DNA of 64,000 nt from Segatella copri. GTDB lineage: Bacteria > Bacteroidota > Bacteroidia > Bacteroidales > Bacteroidaceae. The DNA is taken from assembly GCF_019249655.2 (NCBI RefSeq), contig NZ_CP137557.1:4014501-4078500 (forward strand). The letters run 5' to 3'. The notes beneath the pieces were generated by a model. It saw only the letters and a list, made by a program, of their open reading frames with translations. It had not been told where the DNA came from and did not search any database. The translations under genes and the position numbers were made by a program. Positions 9,275 to 18,017 of this stretch are shown in pieces. Numbering within the stretch: the stretch's first letter is position 1; every line of letters starts with the position of its first letter.

Positions 9275-10288
9275 ATGGCAGTAGATTACAAGAAAATCGG
9301 TCTTGTGAACACTAAGGACATGTTCGCAAGAGCTATCAAGGGCGGTTGGGCCGTTCCTGCTTTCAACTTCAACAACTTGGAGCAGCTTCAGGCTATCATC
9401 CAGGCTTCTTCAAACTTGAAGTCACCAGTTATCCTCCAGGTATCTAAGGGTGCTCGTAAGTATGCTAACCCTACATTGCTCCGTTACTTGGCAGAGGGTG
9501 CTGTAGAGTACGCTAAGGAGTTGGGCTGCAACCATCCAGAGATCGTTCTCCACCTCGATCACGGTGATAGCTTCGAGACATGTAAGAGCTGTGTAGATTT
9601 CGGCTTCTCTTCTGTAATGATCGACGGTTCTGCACTTCCATACGAGGAGAACATTGCATTGACAAAGAAGGTTGTTGACTACGCTCATCAGTTCGGTGTA
9701 ACTGTAGAGGGTGAGCTCGGTGTCCTCGCTGGTGTTGAGGATGACGTAGTTGCTGAGGAGTCTCACTATACAAAGCCTGAGGAGGTTGTTGATTTCGCTA
9801 CACGTACAGGTGTTGATTCATTGGCCATCTCTATCGGTACATCTCACGGTGCTTACAAGTTCAAGCCAGAGCAGTGCACACGTGACCCTAAGACAGGTCA
9901 CCTCGTTCCTCCTCCATTGGCATTCGACGTATTGGCAGCAGTTGAGGAGCAGCTTCCTGGTTTCCCTATCGTTCTCCACGGTTCTTCTTCAGTTCCTCAG
10001 GAGTATGTTGATATCATCAACAAGTTCGGTGGCAAGTTGCCAGATGCAGTTGGTATCCCAGAGGAGCAGTTGACTAAGGCTTCTGAGAGCGCTGTTTGCA
10101 AGATCAACATCGACTCTGACTCTCGTCTTGCTTTCACAGCAGGTGTTCGTGAGACATTGGCTCTTCACCCAGAGTACTTCGACCCACGTCAGTACTGCGG
10201 TAAGGCTCGTGAGTACATGGTTGACCTCTATAGCCACAAGATCAAGGATGTTCTTCATTCTGACAACAAGTTGGCTAACCTCGACTAA
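9275..10288 (+). CDS. fba: Class II fructose-bisphosphate aldolase
   Basis: A 337-residue cytoplasmic enzyme that splits fructose 1,6-bisphosphate into dihydroxyacetone phosphate and glyceraldehyde 3-phosphate, or condenses them. Visible family features are the start NTKDMFARAIKGGWAVPAFN, the zinc-ligand segment VLHLDHGDS, the Glu-rich VEGELGVLAG, the later His in ISIGTSHGAYK and IVLHGSSSVP, and the phosphate-binding KINIDSDSRL. Its length fits the longer type found in Bacteroidota. Codon use is strongly biased (GGT, GTT, CGT), as expected of a very highly expressed glycolytic gene. It is monocistronic, with its own promoter and a strong terminator. Confidence 0.96.
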   Translation: MAVDYKKIGLVNTKDMFARAIKGGWAVPAFNFNNLEQLQAIIQASSNLKSPVILQVSKGARKYANPTLLRYLAEGAVEYAKELGCNHPEIVLHLDHGDSFETCKSCVDFGFSSVMIDGSALPYEENIALTKKVVDYAHQFGVTVEGELGVLAGVEDDVVAEESHYTKPEEVVDFATRTGVDSLAISIGTSHGAYKFKPEQCTRDPKTGHLVPPPLAFDVLAAVEEQLPGFPIVLHGSSSVPQEYVDIINKFGGKLPDAVGIPEEQLTKASESAVCKINIDSDSRLAFTAGVRETLALHPEYFDPRQYCGKAREYMVDLYSHKIKDVLHSDNKLANLD

Positions 10289-10317
10289 TCTTCGAGATTT
10301 TACAACAAAAGATATGA

Positions 10318-10347
10318 GCGGGAATCCGAAAGGGTTCCCGCTTTTTT
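10318..10347 (+). terminator. Rho-independent terminator after the aldolase gene
   Basis: A 10-bp stem (GCGGGAATCC with GGGTTCCCGC, one G-T pair) closes a GAAA tetraloop and is followed by six Ts at 10342-10347. Confidence 0.9.
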
Positions 10348-10493
10348 GTTTCCTTGCTATTCCCTTTCTCCCTTCTTTCCCCCTCCTTTCTCCCTTCTTT
10401 TTTCATTCTCTTATTTTTGTTGTCGCACACATTTCTGCGGCATTAAATTGTGTGCGTTGACACGAAATAGTTTACAATATTTAACTCAATAAG

Positions 10494-10525
10494 TTTGGCA
10501 TTTCTCTCTTTTTTTCTTAAATTTG
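10494..10525 (+). promoter_or_regulatory. Promoter with a long structured leader (lipoprotein gene)
   Basis: TTTG at 10494-10497 and TAAATTTG at 10518-10525, 24 bases apart. The predicted leader runs about 185 bases to the ATG at 10717. It contains several inverted repeats: ATATGT/ACATAT near 10553-10572, TTCCC/GGGAA at 10650-10665, and ACCAATG/CATTGGT at 10634-10640 and 10681-10687. The rest of the 10348-10493 gap shows only T/C-rich low-complexity sequence. Confidence 0.55.
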
Positions 10526-10716
10526 CACTTGTGATATGATATAAATCACATTATATGTAAAGGAAACATATCCTGCATATCATTTAGTATAATTGTGAAA
10601 GATGAACCAGCTGAATGGTTGGTATTTGTTTTAACCAATGTCTTTGCTATTCCCCTTGCAGGGAAGCATGTGATATTCTTCATTGGTATATTAACAATTA
10701 GTAAATGATATAAATT

Positions 10717-11199
10717 ATGAAAAAGGTTTTAATGATGGCGATAGCCACAATGATGATGGCTGTTGGAATGACAAGTTGCAGTGCATCTGGAGATGATTTT
10801 AGTGATAATTTAGCTGCTTCATCAGCTTCTTCTTCTGAGTTCTCTTTGCTCAGCTACAGCAAGTTGGTTGGAACTCCTATCAGCGGAGATGATTCGCAGA
10901 GCGCAGAGATGACAGAGAAGTTGGTTTGCAAGGTTCTTGCAGGTGGAGAGCTGAAGTTGACTCACAAGAATGTGATTTTCGATGAGAACACTGACATCAA
11001 GTTTTCAACAGAGTTGGTTGGCAATAAGTTGATCGTTTCTGAGACAGGCAACTATGGTAAGTCTGGCAAGTATGGTTACTATACACTTGTTGCTACAGTT
11101 GGAAAAATAAAGGATGGTGACTATGTGGTTGTAGTGAAGAGAAACAATCACGTCCGCGAAGAATTCAAAATGACTTACGATTCTTCAAAGGCAAAGTAA
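10717..11199 (+). CDS. Small lipoprotein of unknown function
   Basis: A 160-residue protein with a lipoprotein signal (VGMTSC, Cys at residue 21) followed by an acidic and serine-rich linker. The rest is probably a single beta-sandwich (KLVCKVLAGGELKLTHK, YYTLVATVGKIKDGDYVVVV). I do not recognise a family. It has its own promoter and a roughly 185-base leader with mutually exclusive hairpins. The gene after it is convergent, so it stands alone. Codon use resembles well-expressed genes. Confidence 0.7.
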   Translation: MKKVLMMAIATMMMAVGMTSCSASGDDFSDNLAASSASSSEFSLLSYSKLVGTPISGDDSQSAEMTEKLVCKVLAGGELKLTHKNVIFDENTDIKFSTELVGNKLIVSETGNYGKSGKYGYYTLVATVGKIKDGDYVVVVKRNNHVREEFKMTYDSSKAK

Positions 11200-11265
11200 A
11201 TGATAATTGGTAATTGATGTAAATGGTAATAGTTGCGATTGATCGATAAATAATAATAGATGGTT

Positions 11266-11294
11266 TACAGCGTCCAACGACACAGTCTAGTTTA
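11266..11294. repeat. Copy 1 of a 28-base intergenic motif
   Basis: TACAGCGTCCAACGAC, then A, then CAGTCTAGTTTA. A near copy is at 12338-12365 and a shorter relative (CCAGTCTAGCTATAA) at 24741-24755. All three lie just downstream of the 3' ends of minus-strand genes, in intergenic DNA. Between this copy and the gene end there is a weak GCCTGA/TCAGGC hairpin at 11313-11331. Confidence 0.6.
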
Positions 11295-11343
11295 AATTTT
11301 AAAAATGATTTCGCCTGATTTAAAGTCAGGCTTGATGCTTGAT

Positions 11344-12171
11344 CTAATGCTTGGAGGAAACATACGCTATAAGTTCTTGGGCAGTACAGTCCTTTAGAAC
11401 CACCAGATTCCTTTTATCCAGCAGGAATATCGTAGGCATGGCCCTGAGGCTGTAGATGTGGCTGATATGGTTGTCTGCGATGATTTTCAGCACCTTGATG
11501 TCGGCAGGGATGGTTTGCTGCTTGAGCCATGCAGACACCTTGTGACAGTTTTCGCAGTCGGGGTCGTAGAAGTAGAGGATTACCTTCTGATCTCTGTAAT
11601 CGCTCAACTGATGGGACATTCCGTTTTCGTCTTTGAAGTTGAAGTTGATGGCGATATCGCCAGGCAAGTTCTTGTTGGTAGTCTTGATTTTGAAGGCAAG
11701 ACGTTCCTTTTCCGCCTCGTCGAAACAAGGTGAATTCTTCATTTCTTCCAGGAAGTACAGGTAGACTCTGTCGTTGCGCAGGGGCGACTGCGGATTCTCG
11801 AAATAATGCTCTATCAGACTCTCGAATCTTTCTTTGGCGGCAGTATTCTTGAAAGCCCTTTGGGTGAAGCCGGCGATGCCCTTTTGGGCGATGGCAGGAC
11901 TGAATCTGCCCAGGATGTCGATGAAGTTAACGAAGCCCTGCTCTGTCACCTCCTCGCTTTTCAGCATTAGGGTATCGGCAAAGTTGTAGTTGTCCCAGTA
12001 GTGCTCGCTCAGATAGCCGGCACGCTGCTCCACGCTGCGGAGTGTATCGGGAAGGGCAGGATAGGGAAACGACTGCTGAGGCTGGCTGGGTGCCTGAGCC
12101 TTTGTCTGCGTCTGTGCCTGTATGAGCATACAAGCCAGCAATATGAATAGAGAGAAGAGTCTTGCTTTCAT
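11344..12171 (-). CDS. Secreted DUF5106/thioredoxin-like protein
   Basis: A 275-residue protein with a signal peptide (MKARLFSLFILLACMLIQAQ) and a Gln/Thr-rich linker. The N-terminal half (about 40-165) matches the DUF5106-type helical domain seen ahead of Bacteroidota thioredoxin folds (HYWDNYNFADT). The C-terminal half is thioredoxin-like, with a redox-type CxxC in YFYDPDCENCHKVSAWL, and ends in a cis-Pro-like segment (LRAMPTIFLLD). It is probably a periplasmic thiol-disulfide reductase or carrier; the substrate is unknown. It is monocistronic with its own promoter. Confidence 0.82.
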   Translation of the reverse strand: MKARLFSLFILLACMLIQAQTQTKAQAPSQPQQSFPYPALPDTLRSVEQRAGYLSEHYWDNYNFADTLMLKSEEVTEQGFVNFIDILGRFSPAIAQKGIAGFTQRAFKNTAAKERFESLIEHYFENPQSPLRNDRVYLYFLEEMKNSPCFDEAEKERLAFKIKTTNKNLPGDIAINFNFKDENGMSHQLSDYRDQKVILYFYDPDCENCHKVSAWLKQQTIPADIKVLKIIADNHISHIYSLRAMPTIFLLDKRNLVVLKDCTAQELIAYVSSKH

Positions 12172-12251
12172 TTCTGATTACTGATTACTGATTACTTTTT
12201 ACTTTTTGATAAATTGCCAGGCTGCATCTTACGCCAGCTTACTATCGGGTG

Positions 12252-12282
12252 CAAAATTACAAATAATATTCGGGATGGCAAA
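12252..12282 (-). promoter_or_regulatory. Promoter of the thioredoxin-like gene
   Basis: On the minus strand TTTG at 12282-12279 and TAATTTTG at 12259-12252, 5' ends 23 bases apart. The leader contains three tandem CTGATTA/GATTACT units at 12174-12196. The -33 box begins 12 bases beyond the T-run that ends the fimbrial operon. Confidence 0.6.
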
Positions 12283-12293
12283 GCGATTGGCAT

Positions 12294-12377
12294 AAAAAAA
12301 GTCGCGGAACCATAGAAGGCGAGATCACCTCGGCAACTACAGCTCCAACGACCAGTCTAGTTATAATAAGTCTCCGC
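12294..12377 (-). terminator. Structured 3' end/terminator of the fimbrial operon
   Basis: On the minus strand GCGGA at 12377-12373 can pair with TCCGC at 12308-12304. Inner hairpins include CGAG/CTCG, and seven Us follow at 12300-12294. It is larger than an ordinary terminator (84 bases) and contains the repeated CAGTCTAGTT motif, so it may be a small RNA or 3'-UTR element as well as a terminator. Confidence 0.55.
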
Positions 12378-12461
12378 ATGATATTTGTAATAGTAAATGA
12401 TAATAATTCTTTCTATTTCTTACTTTGTTAATGATATTATACGAGAACTTTTCAATCTAAT

Positions 12462-14282
12462 TTATTTGTATGTAAAAGTATAATTCTGTGCATTGCCTTG
12501 GTTGGCATTGTCCATCTTCACGTAATAGCTGCCGCTTGTTCCGGCATTCGCCTGACGGACATTCTTCAGCTTCACGGTGTATGTTGTGCCGGCTTTATTA
12601 GCCTTGAATACATACCAGCAGTCCCAGGTCTTGTTAATCTCACTTGTAGAACTGTACTCTATGTCACAGTCCTCTGGAACTACATCGCCCGATGCAAACT
12701 TCACGGTTACTGGCAGCAGCTCCTTCGGGTAGTTGGCGGGAACGGTAAACTTAAAGCTGTTTTCGTTTGCCTTTACCTGATAGTCTACCTTGCTGACGCT
12801 GTAGAGATGGATGTTTCTGTTCATTCCATGCTTCTTGTCGATGAGGTAGATGATACCCTGTCGCCAGATTTCATCTACCGTACCCAGCTTGTAGGTGATG
12901 GTACCCGTACCATTTTTTGAAGCTACATTGTAGGTATAGGCGGTAACCTGTGGAGCATCCACTGTTCCGAATGACAGGTTCTCAGTCCATAAAGCCTTGA
13001 AATCCGTAGGCTGCTTGTTGGCTGCATCATCGCCCTTATAGGTGAATTGGATGGTTTGTTCAGAACCGGAAGCTGCATTGGTGGTCTGATAAGTACCCTC
13101 GTTGATGGCGAGTTCATAATTACCATCCTTCACTCCCGGAATGTATTGTTCCACTCTAATCCAAGGATTATTGACAGGTGCGCTTTTCAGCGCTTCCTCC
13201 AAACTTCCCTTACCATAGCTTTCGTCCAGTTTGTCGATGATGATTTTATATTCGTAATTTCGCTTGATGGCATAAGGAACATTGTCCTGATTCTGCAAGT
13301 ATATCAGGTAACATCTTTCGTTGTATTTCAGCAATACCTTTGCCGGTTCAGTAGGCAGGTTTCTTTCTTCGAAAGCTGCGGTAGGATTATACATCTGTCC
13401 TCTATCACCTTTCAACCTTTTGTTACTGATGGCAGGAGTTACATAATCCACGGTCCATTCCCAGTCCTTTCCACCTGTTGTCTTATTGAAGAGGAGGTTA
13501 TTACGGTCGAAGGGAGCGAGGGTTCCGTATGCCATACCATTCACCACAGTCATCGTCAAGTCCTCGTCTTTGAGGTTTGAATTGGCTGCTTTGGCTTGAT
13601 CACTCCATCTTGCCGAAATCTTGGCTCTGTCTCTGATAAGATGGATGATGTAATCCTGCTTGGTAGTATCCTGGCGGAGATATTCCTTGAGCTTCTCTGG
13701 CGAATCTTCCTTGATGTAGCCCCAGTATCGGGTCAGCGCAGCCTGATCCTCACCATACTCTGTCTCGAAGGTGGTCATCAGTATATTCTCGTGCATACCC
13801 ACCCATTTTGACTGGTTATCCCAGTCGATGGTCTTGTACTGGCTTTCTGTATTTGCCACCAGATGGATGCGAGCCGTCTTGTTGGGAATCTGGGCAGAGA
13901 AATTTCGAGGGGTGGTTTGTCCATTATCGTCGATATCTTTGTCGCCGTTTTGTATGATGTTGCCGTTTGCGTCTCTTCTGAAACCTTTGATTTCACCGAA
14001 TTCCCCGACTTTTCCAAAACCCACGAACTGCCCTTCCTCATCGAAGCAGAACAGCTTGACGCAGTTTTTCCCGATGCCTTCATTCGTAAACAGGGTGCTT
14101 CGGGTAACCTGCTGTTCGAAGCTGGGGATGGATACGTTGAAGCTTGCCGTATAGTAACCTTCTTCTGCTTCGTTTGCTTCGGTAGGAGAAGTGATATTGT
14201 CGGGTATATTGTCGGAACAGCCTGTCAACATTGCTGTTAACAGAACCGTCATGATTCCGATATATAATTTATATTTTTTCAT
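12462..14282 (-). CDS. Fimbrial accessory/tip lipoprotein (Mfa-like)
   Basis: A 606-residue protein with a lipoprotein signal (MLTGC, Cys 22). The N-terminal domain resembles fimbrillins: an early TASFNVSIPS strand, then an Arg-rich VTRSTLF segment, then CVKLFCFDEEGQ. A long C-terminal part (about 380-606) is beta-rich and ends YYVKMDNANQGNAQNYTFTYK-like with no known catalytic motif. It is last in the seven-gene fimbrial operon, 15 bases after the previous gene, so it is probably a low-abundance tip or accessory subunit like FimC-E or Mfa3-5. Assignment to a specific subunit is not possible. Confidence 0.7.
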   Translation of the reverse strand: MKKYKLYIGIMTVLLTAMLTGCSDNIPDNITSPTEANEAEEGYYTASFNVSIPSFEQQVTRSTLFTNEGIGKNCVKLFCFDEEGQFVGFGKVGEFGEIKGFRRDANGNIIQNGDKDIDDNGQTTPRNFSAQIPNKTARIHLVANTESQYKTIDWDNQSKWVGMHENILMTTFETEYGEDQAALTRYWGYIKEDSPEKLKEYLRQDTTKQDYIIHLIRDRAKISARWSDQAKAANSNLKDEDLTMTVVNGMAYGTLAPFDRNNLLFNKTTGGKDWEWTVDYVTPAISNKRLKGDRGQMYNPTAAFEERNLPTEPAKVLLKYNERCYLIYLQNQDNVPYAIKRNYEYKIIIDKLDESYGKGSLEEALKSAPVNNPWIRVEQYIPGVKDGNYELAINEGTYQTTNAASGSEQTIQFTYKGDDAANKQPTDFKALWTENLSFGTVDAPQVTAYTYNVASKNGTGTITYKLGTVDEIWRQGIIYLIDKKHGMNRNIHLYSVSKVDYQVKANENSFKFTVPANYPKELLPVTVKFASGDVVPEDCDIEYSSTSEINKTWDCWYVFKANKAGTTYTVKLKNVRQANAGTSGSYYVKMDNANQGNAQNYTFTYK

Positions 14283-14297
14283 CTTGCTTACCTTCTG

Positions 14298-16202
14298 TTA
14301 TTCTATACCTTGGTTCTCAATTTTCTCAATTTCCTCTAGGGTGAGGTCGTGAACGCAGCGAACGTATGTGCTGTTTCCCTCCTGTGCGCCATTAAAGGCT
14401 GCCTTCTTGCCATCCAGGGTCCAATAGCATGCGTTGCTGAGAATCTGTCTGTCTACCACTTTGTCCTGGCTTGCCAGCTGGTTGATCAGCTTAACCTCGT
14501 CTGTTGTAGGCAGTCGCCATCCATTCATGGTCAGCGTTTCGCCTTTCAGCGTTGTTGCCGTCTCGCTGTAACTTTGGCAGTATGTTCTTGCAGCCTCGTT
14601 GCTTTCTGCCGTTTCGTTGCCATGTCCAGCAGATGCCATGATCAAGGCAGGGGAAACCGTCTTGTCTGTAGACTTGTTTTTGCTATCGAGTTGAGGCTTG
14701 GCTATCGTGTAATCGCTGATGCCCTGGTTGGTGGTAAACTGCAGCGTGTAAAGTCTGTTTTGCGTGTTCTGCTTGTCAGAAGCCTCTGCATTTGCCACAT
14801 TGAGCGAATAGATGGCAGGGTACTTCCTGACATTCACTTTCTGAGATTTGGATCCGTCGTTAGTCTTTACGAGAAAGTTGATGTAGGCTATGGTATATTC
14901 CGGTTTGTTACCATGGACATCTATCTTTCCTCGGTTAGTGTCACCAACGTTTGTGTCAGACTGGCTGTTGATCTGACTAGCCAGGTTGATATCCTCTATT
15001 TTATTACCTTTCTTATCAAAGTAATATACTTTCTTTTCTGGTTGCTGAACGATAGGGCAGGATGCAAACCAGTCGATGCACCAGTTTTCTGTTCCCCAAT
15101 TCATCGGATCCTTGAGGTCCAGCTGGGTAGGATATACCATCAGGAAGCTGGCTTTATCTCCCTTCACAAAAGTATCTTCACCCTGGGTCCATTTGGCAAT
15201 CGCCCATTTCAGATAATCAGTATCTCCGTCGTAATCGATATCCGTATTGGTATCCAGATACTTGATGACGGCATTGACGGTATAGATATAGTTGCGGTCT
15301 AACTTCTTGTCACCCTGAGGGTCACGAACCGGTATCTTCAATTCCTTCAGGATATCAGTTTTAGAACCGTCCTTATATTTAAAGTTGACCTTTGCTACAA
15401 TCTGTGGCATTGTTTTCTGAGTTTCCCATTGGGTGGAATAACTGTAGGTGGTTACCGTGAAGACATTATTTCCCTTCTCATCTTTTGCAGATGCTGCCGT
15501 GCTCCAGGTATTGTTGTCTGATATGATAGATGGAGTTGCGGTTTGATCAGCAAAGATGGTAGTATTGGTATTGTAGTTGATGAGTTTCCACTGAACGTCA
15601 GAAATATGGTAATCCTTCACCGTAGAAGAGATGTTGAGCTTGATCTTGGCTGCAGCTCTTACCAGTTTTACCGGGATATTCTGTTCTGCCTCTTCTGTAA
15701 TCTTGTATGAACCATGACTGCTCATCAGTAACAGCTTCTTGCTGTTGTCTGTAGAGTAAGGCTTCCAGATATCCGCGTCCTGCAGGGTAGCATTCTGAAG
15801 TTCATTCAGGCTTTTGCCTTGCAGGCTCTGCTTGGTGTTGGCTGCTGCATAGAATGCATAACTTTGACCTGGCTGGAGGTCCTGGCTCTCCTTCCAGTTG
15901 TCGGAAGCCAGAACCTCTGCCTGGTTTTCTGCCGGACTTGTAAACTGGCGGTCGATTCTACAATCACCATTTGTCGGTTCGAACATTTTAAAGTCAAGAG
16001 AAGACAGAGTTTTTTCATGAAGATTCACTTCTTCCTTCACTCTTGTGGTCTGCAGGTCGTTGACCATGGGAGTGAGGCTCAGCTGTTGTGCAGCCGAACC
16101 GTTTCCCAGTTCGTCTTCAGCCGAGCATCCTGCCATGAGCCATCCTGCCGTAAGAGCCAAGATGCATTTTGCGAATCTTATGTCTTTATATAACTTCTTC
16201 AT
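14298..16202 (-). CDS. Fimbrial accessory/tip lipoprotein with C-terminal GWRLPT (FISUMP/DUF1566-like) domain
   Basis: A 634-residue lipoprotein (LMAGC, Cys 26). About residues 35-340 look like fimbrillin beta-sandwiches, including the PVKLVRAAAKIKLNIS strand typical of the family. The C-terminal 100 residues contain NGWRLPTTDEVKLINQL, CYWTLDG and TYVRCVHDL, the signature of the FISUMP/DUF1566 group of C-type-lectin-like folds found on surface proteins. That combination suggests an adhesive tip subunit. The genes on either side are 15 and 24 bases away, so it is cotranscribed. Confidence 0.72.
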   Translation of the reverse strand: MKKLYKDIRFAKCILALTAGWLMAGCSAEDELGNGSAAQQLSLTPMVNDLQTTRVKEEVNLHEKTLSSLDFKMFEPTNGDCRIDRQFTSPAENQAEVLASDNWKESQDLQPGQSYAFYAAANTKQSLQGKSLNELQNATLQDADIWKPYSTDNSKKLLLMSSHGSYKITEEAEQNIPVKLVRAAAKIKLNISSTVKDYHISDVQWKLINYNTNTTIFADQTATPSIISDNNTWSTAASAKDEKGNNVFTVTTYSYSTQWETQKTMPQIVAKVNFKYKDGSKTDILKELKIPVRDPQGDKKLDRNYIYTVNAVIKYLDTNTDIDYDGDTDYLKWAIAKWTQGEDTFVKGDKASFLMVYPTQLDLKDPMNWGTENWCIDWFASCPIVQQPEKKVYYFDKKGNKIEDINLASQINSQSDTNVGDTNRGKIDVHGNKPEYTIAYINFLVKTNDGSKSQKVNVRKYPAIYSLNVANAEASDKQNTQNRLYTLQFTTNQGISDYTIAKPQLDSKNKSTDKTVSPALIMASAGHGNETAESNEAARTYCQSYSETATTLKGETLTMNGWRLPTTDEVKLINQLASQDKVVDRQILSNACYWTLDGKKAAFNGAQEGNSTYVRCVHDLTLEEIEKIENQGIE

Positions 16203-16226
16203 GATGAATATTGTTTTCTGTTGTCT

Positions 16227-17954
16227 TTATAATACTTGTTCAAAGTGAATATTCTTACCGGCGAATTTTCCCTCTTTACATCCTTTATATTTGAAACCTG
16301 GATTCAGGACAAACTTATCGTTTGGATATTTGGTCAGGAACACCTGCGCCTTTACATTGTGTGGCTTAGCCAGATCCAGTCTGTTTTTCGGAACCACATA
16401 GAAGTAAAGTGTTTTCTTCTCACCATTTTGGTTGATGATGAAATCCTCTATCTTGTAGGTTTTTCCTACCGGATTCTTGCCATCATTATTCTGTGTGATT
16501 TCGGGATTGTAGTAAGGCGTATCTTCCGGATAGTTGCCATACTCATTACAGATTACGAATCCGAACATCGGATTGTCTGTCTGAAGAATCCATGGCTTGC
16601 CTTTGGTGTCGATATCCTGGAGCGTAATCATCGGTCCGCGTTTTGGGAAACCATAATATACCTTGTAGCCCCAGTCTGTCTTTCCGCTGTCAGGGATTTC
16701 AACATTCGTAGAGGCATCGATGAAATCGAATGTTCCACCATCCTGCCATTCTTTAATGGTTGGAGTAACGGTGAGCATGCCCATCTGTCCGTTGAGGAAG
16801 TAACCGTAAACTACCAGCTCGCGGTTGCGGATGGCTTTACCGTCTGTTGGGATACTGAAGTCAACGCTTTTTTCTTCCGTGCCTAAAGAATAATGAATCT
16901 TTCCTTTGATTGCCTTGGTGGTTTCACGGAGATAGCACAGGTTGTGGGAAGCAATTCCTGCTTTTTTAAAGGCATCCAGATAATCCTGTGCAGTTTGAGT
17001 TTCGTTCTTCTTGAACTTCTCTGGATCTTCTACTTCCTTGATGTTATCAGTCTCAACACCATTCAGTTTCAAAACAGTTGATACATAGCCGGTACTGTTT
17101 ACATCGTATTTGTTGCTGGTAACAACCTGGTTGTCATCATTTTCTTTGTATTCAGTCTCATCAGGGAAGATGTAGCTGGCGGTAGGAATGATGTTTCCTT
17201 CCACCTCGATACTGGTAACCTTTACATTTTCTATGCCCGTTTTTCGGGCAAAGTAGAAGTGGAGCTTGGAAACAGCGCGAACCAGAGGAATCTTGATGCC
17301 TTTGGCCTTTGCCTCTGCTTCGGTTGTTCCAACATGCTTCTCTACAGAAATGTTGGTAATGGCACGAGAGATAGGGAGACCTGTTTCTGGAACTTCCGTG
17401 TTCTGTGGATTGCCATTTTTCTGAATGCCAAAAGTAGAGTCAAAGCTGACATTCTGCAACTCCTTGCGGGTGATGCTGCTGAAATCCTTACCGTTCAACT
17501 TGCTTTCTATATTGGTACTTTCGGAATTCGCGAGGATGTAGAGGTCGATATTTTCCACCTCTTTACCTGCTATCTTTCTTAAGAAACGTAGCTGCAGATT
17601 GTAGCTGCTATTAATATCTTTCAATGCTTCTTCCTTATATGCGATAGGATTGGCATCTTCGTTTGTGCCAGATTGAAACACCCACACCTTGATGCTGTGA
17701 ATGTCGCTCTCTGAGTTGGGGTCAGCTTTGCTCTCATTATTTGCGAGCACACCTTCCGTACGGCTTTCTCCAACTCGGGTGCTGTTAGCCGAATTGCTAG
17801 AGAAGCTGAGGCTGATATATGCGTCATGATTCTCAGCGGTCTCTGTATCTTGGTTCTCTGAACAAGATGCCATGGCGCCTACCATGAGCAAGGCAGCTAG
17901 TGCCGTAAGTGCCTGGCGCATCATCTTGGTCAAAGTAGTTTTATAGCTAGTCAT
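16227..17954 (-). CDS. Fimbrial accessory/tip lipoprotein (Mfa-like)
   Basis: A 575-residue lipoprotein (GAMASC, Cys 30). It has two fimbrillin-like beta domains (about 40-230 and 230-400): DAYISLSFSS with a downstream TRVGESRTEG, IKVWVFQSG, and KIPLVRAVSKLHFYFARK. An extra C-terminal domain of about 170 residues follows the expected end of the pilin fold (LTVTPTIKEW), as in tip subunits that cannot be extended further. The function as accessory pilin is inferred from the operon. It lies 63 bases after the anchor gene. Confidence 0.7.
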   Translation of the reverse strand: MTSYKTTLTKMMRQALTALAALLMVGAMASCSENQDTETAENHDAYISLSFSSNSANSTRVGESRTEGVLANNESKADPNSESDIHSIKVWVFQSGTNEDANPIAYKEEALKDINSSYNLQLRFLRKIAGKEVENIDLYILANSESTNIESKLNGKDFSSITRKELQNVSFDSTFGIQKNGNPQNTEVPETGLPISRAITNISVEKHVGTTEAEAKAKGIKIPLVRAVSKLHFYFARKTGIENVKVTSIEVEGNIIPTASYIFPDETEYKENDDNQVVTSNKYDVNSTGYVSTVLKLNGVETDNIKEVEDPEKFKKNETQTAQDYLDAFKKAGIASHNLCYLRETTKAIKGKIHYSLGTEEKSVDFSIPTDGKAIRNRELVVYGYFLNGQMGMLTVTPTIKEWQDGGTFDFIDASTNVEIPDSGKTDWGYKVYYGFPKRGPMITLQDIDTKGKPWILQTDNPMFGFVICNEYGNYPEDTPYYNPEITQNNDGKNPVGKTYKIEDFIINQNGEKKTLYFYVVPKNRLDLAKPHNVKAQVFLTKYPNDKFVLNPGFKYKGCKEGKFAGKNIHFEQVL

Positions 17955-18017
17955 CTTTTTCTTTCTTTTACTTATACTTATACTTGTTGTTGCTTTGGTG
18001 GAGTAGTATGGGTGGTA

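Noticed and set aside
9422..10258. Minus-strand frames opposite the aldolase gene
   Set aside because: Shadow frames caused by the strong codon bias of the aldolase gene.
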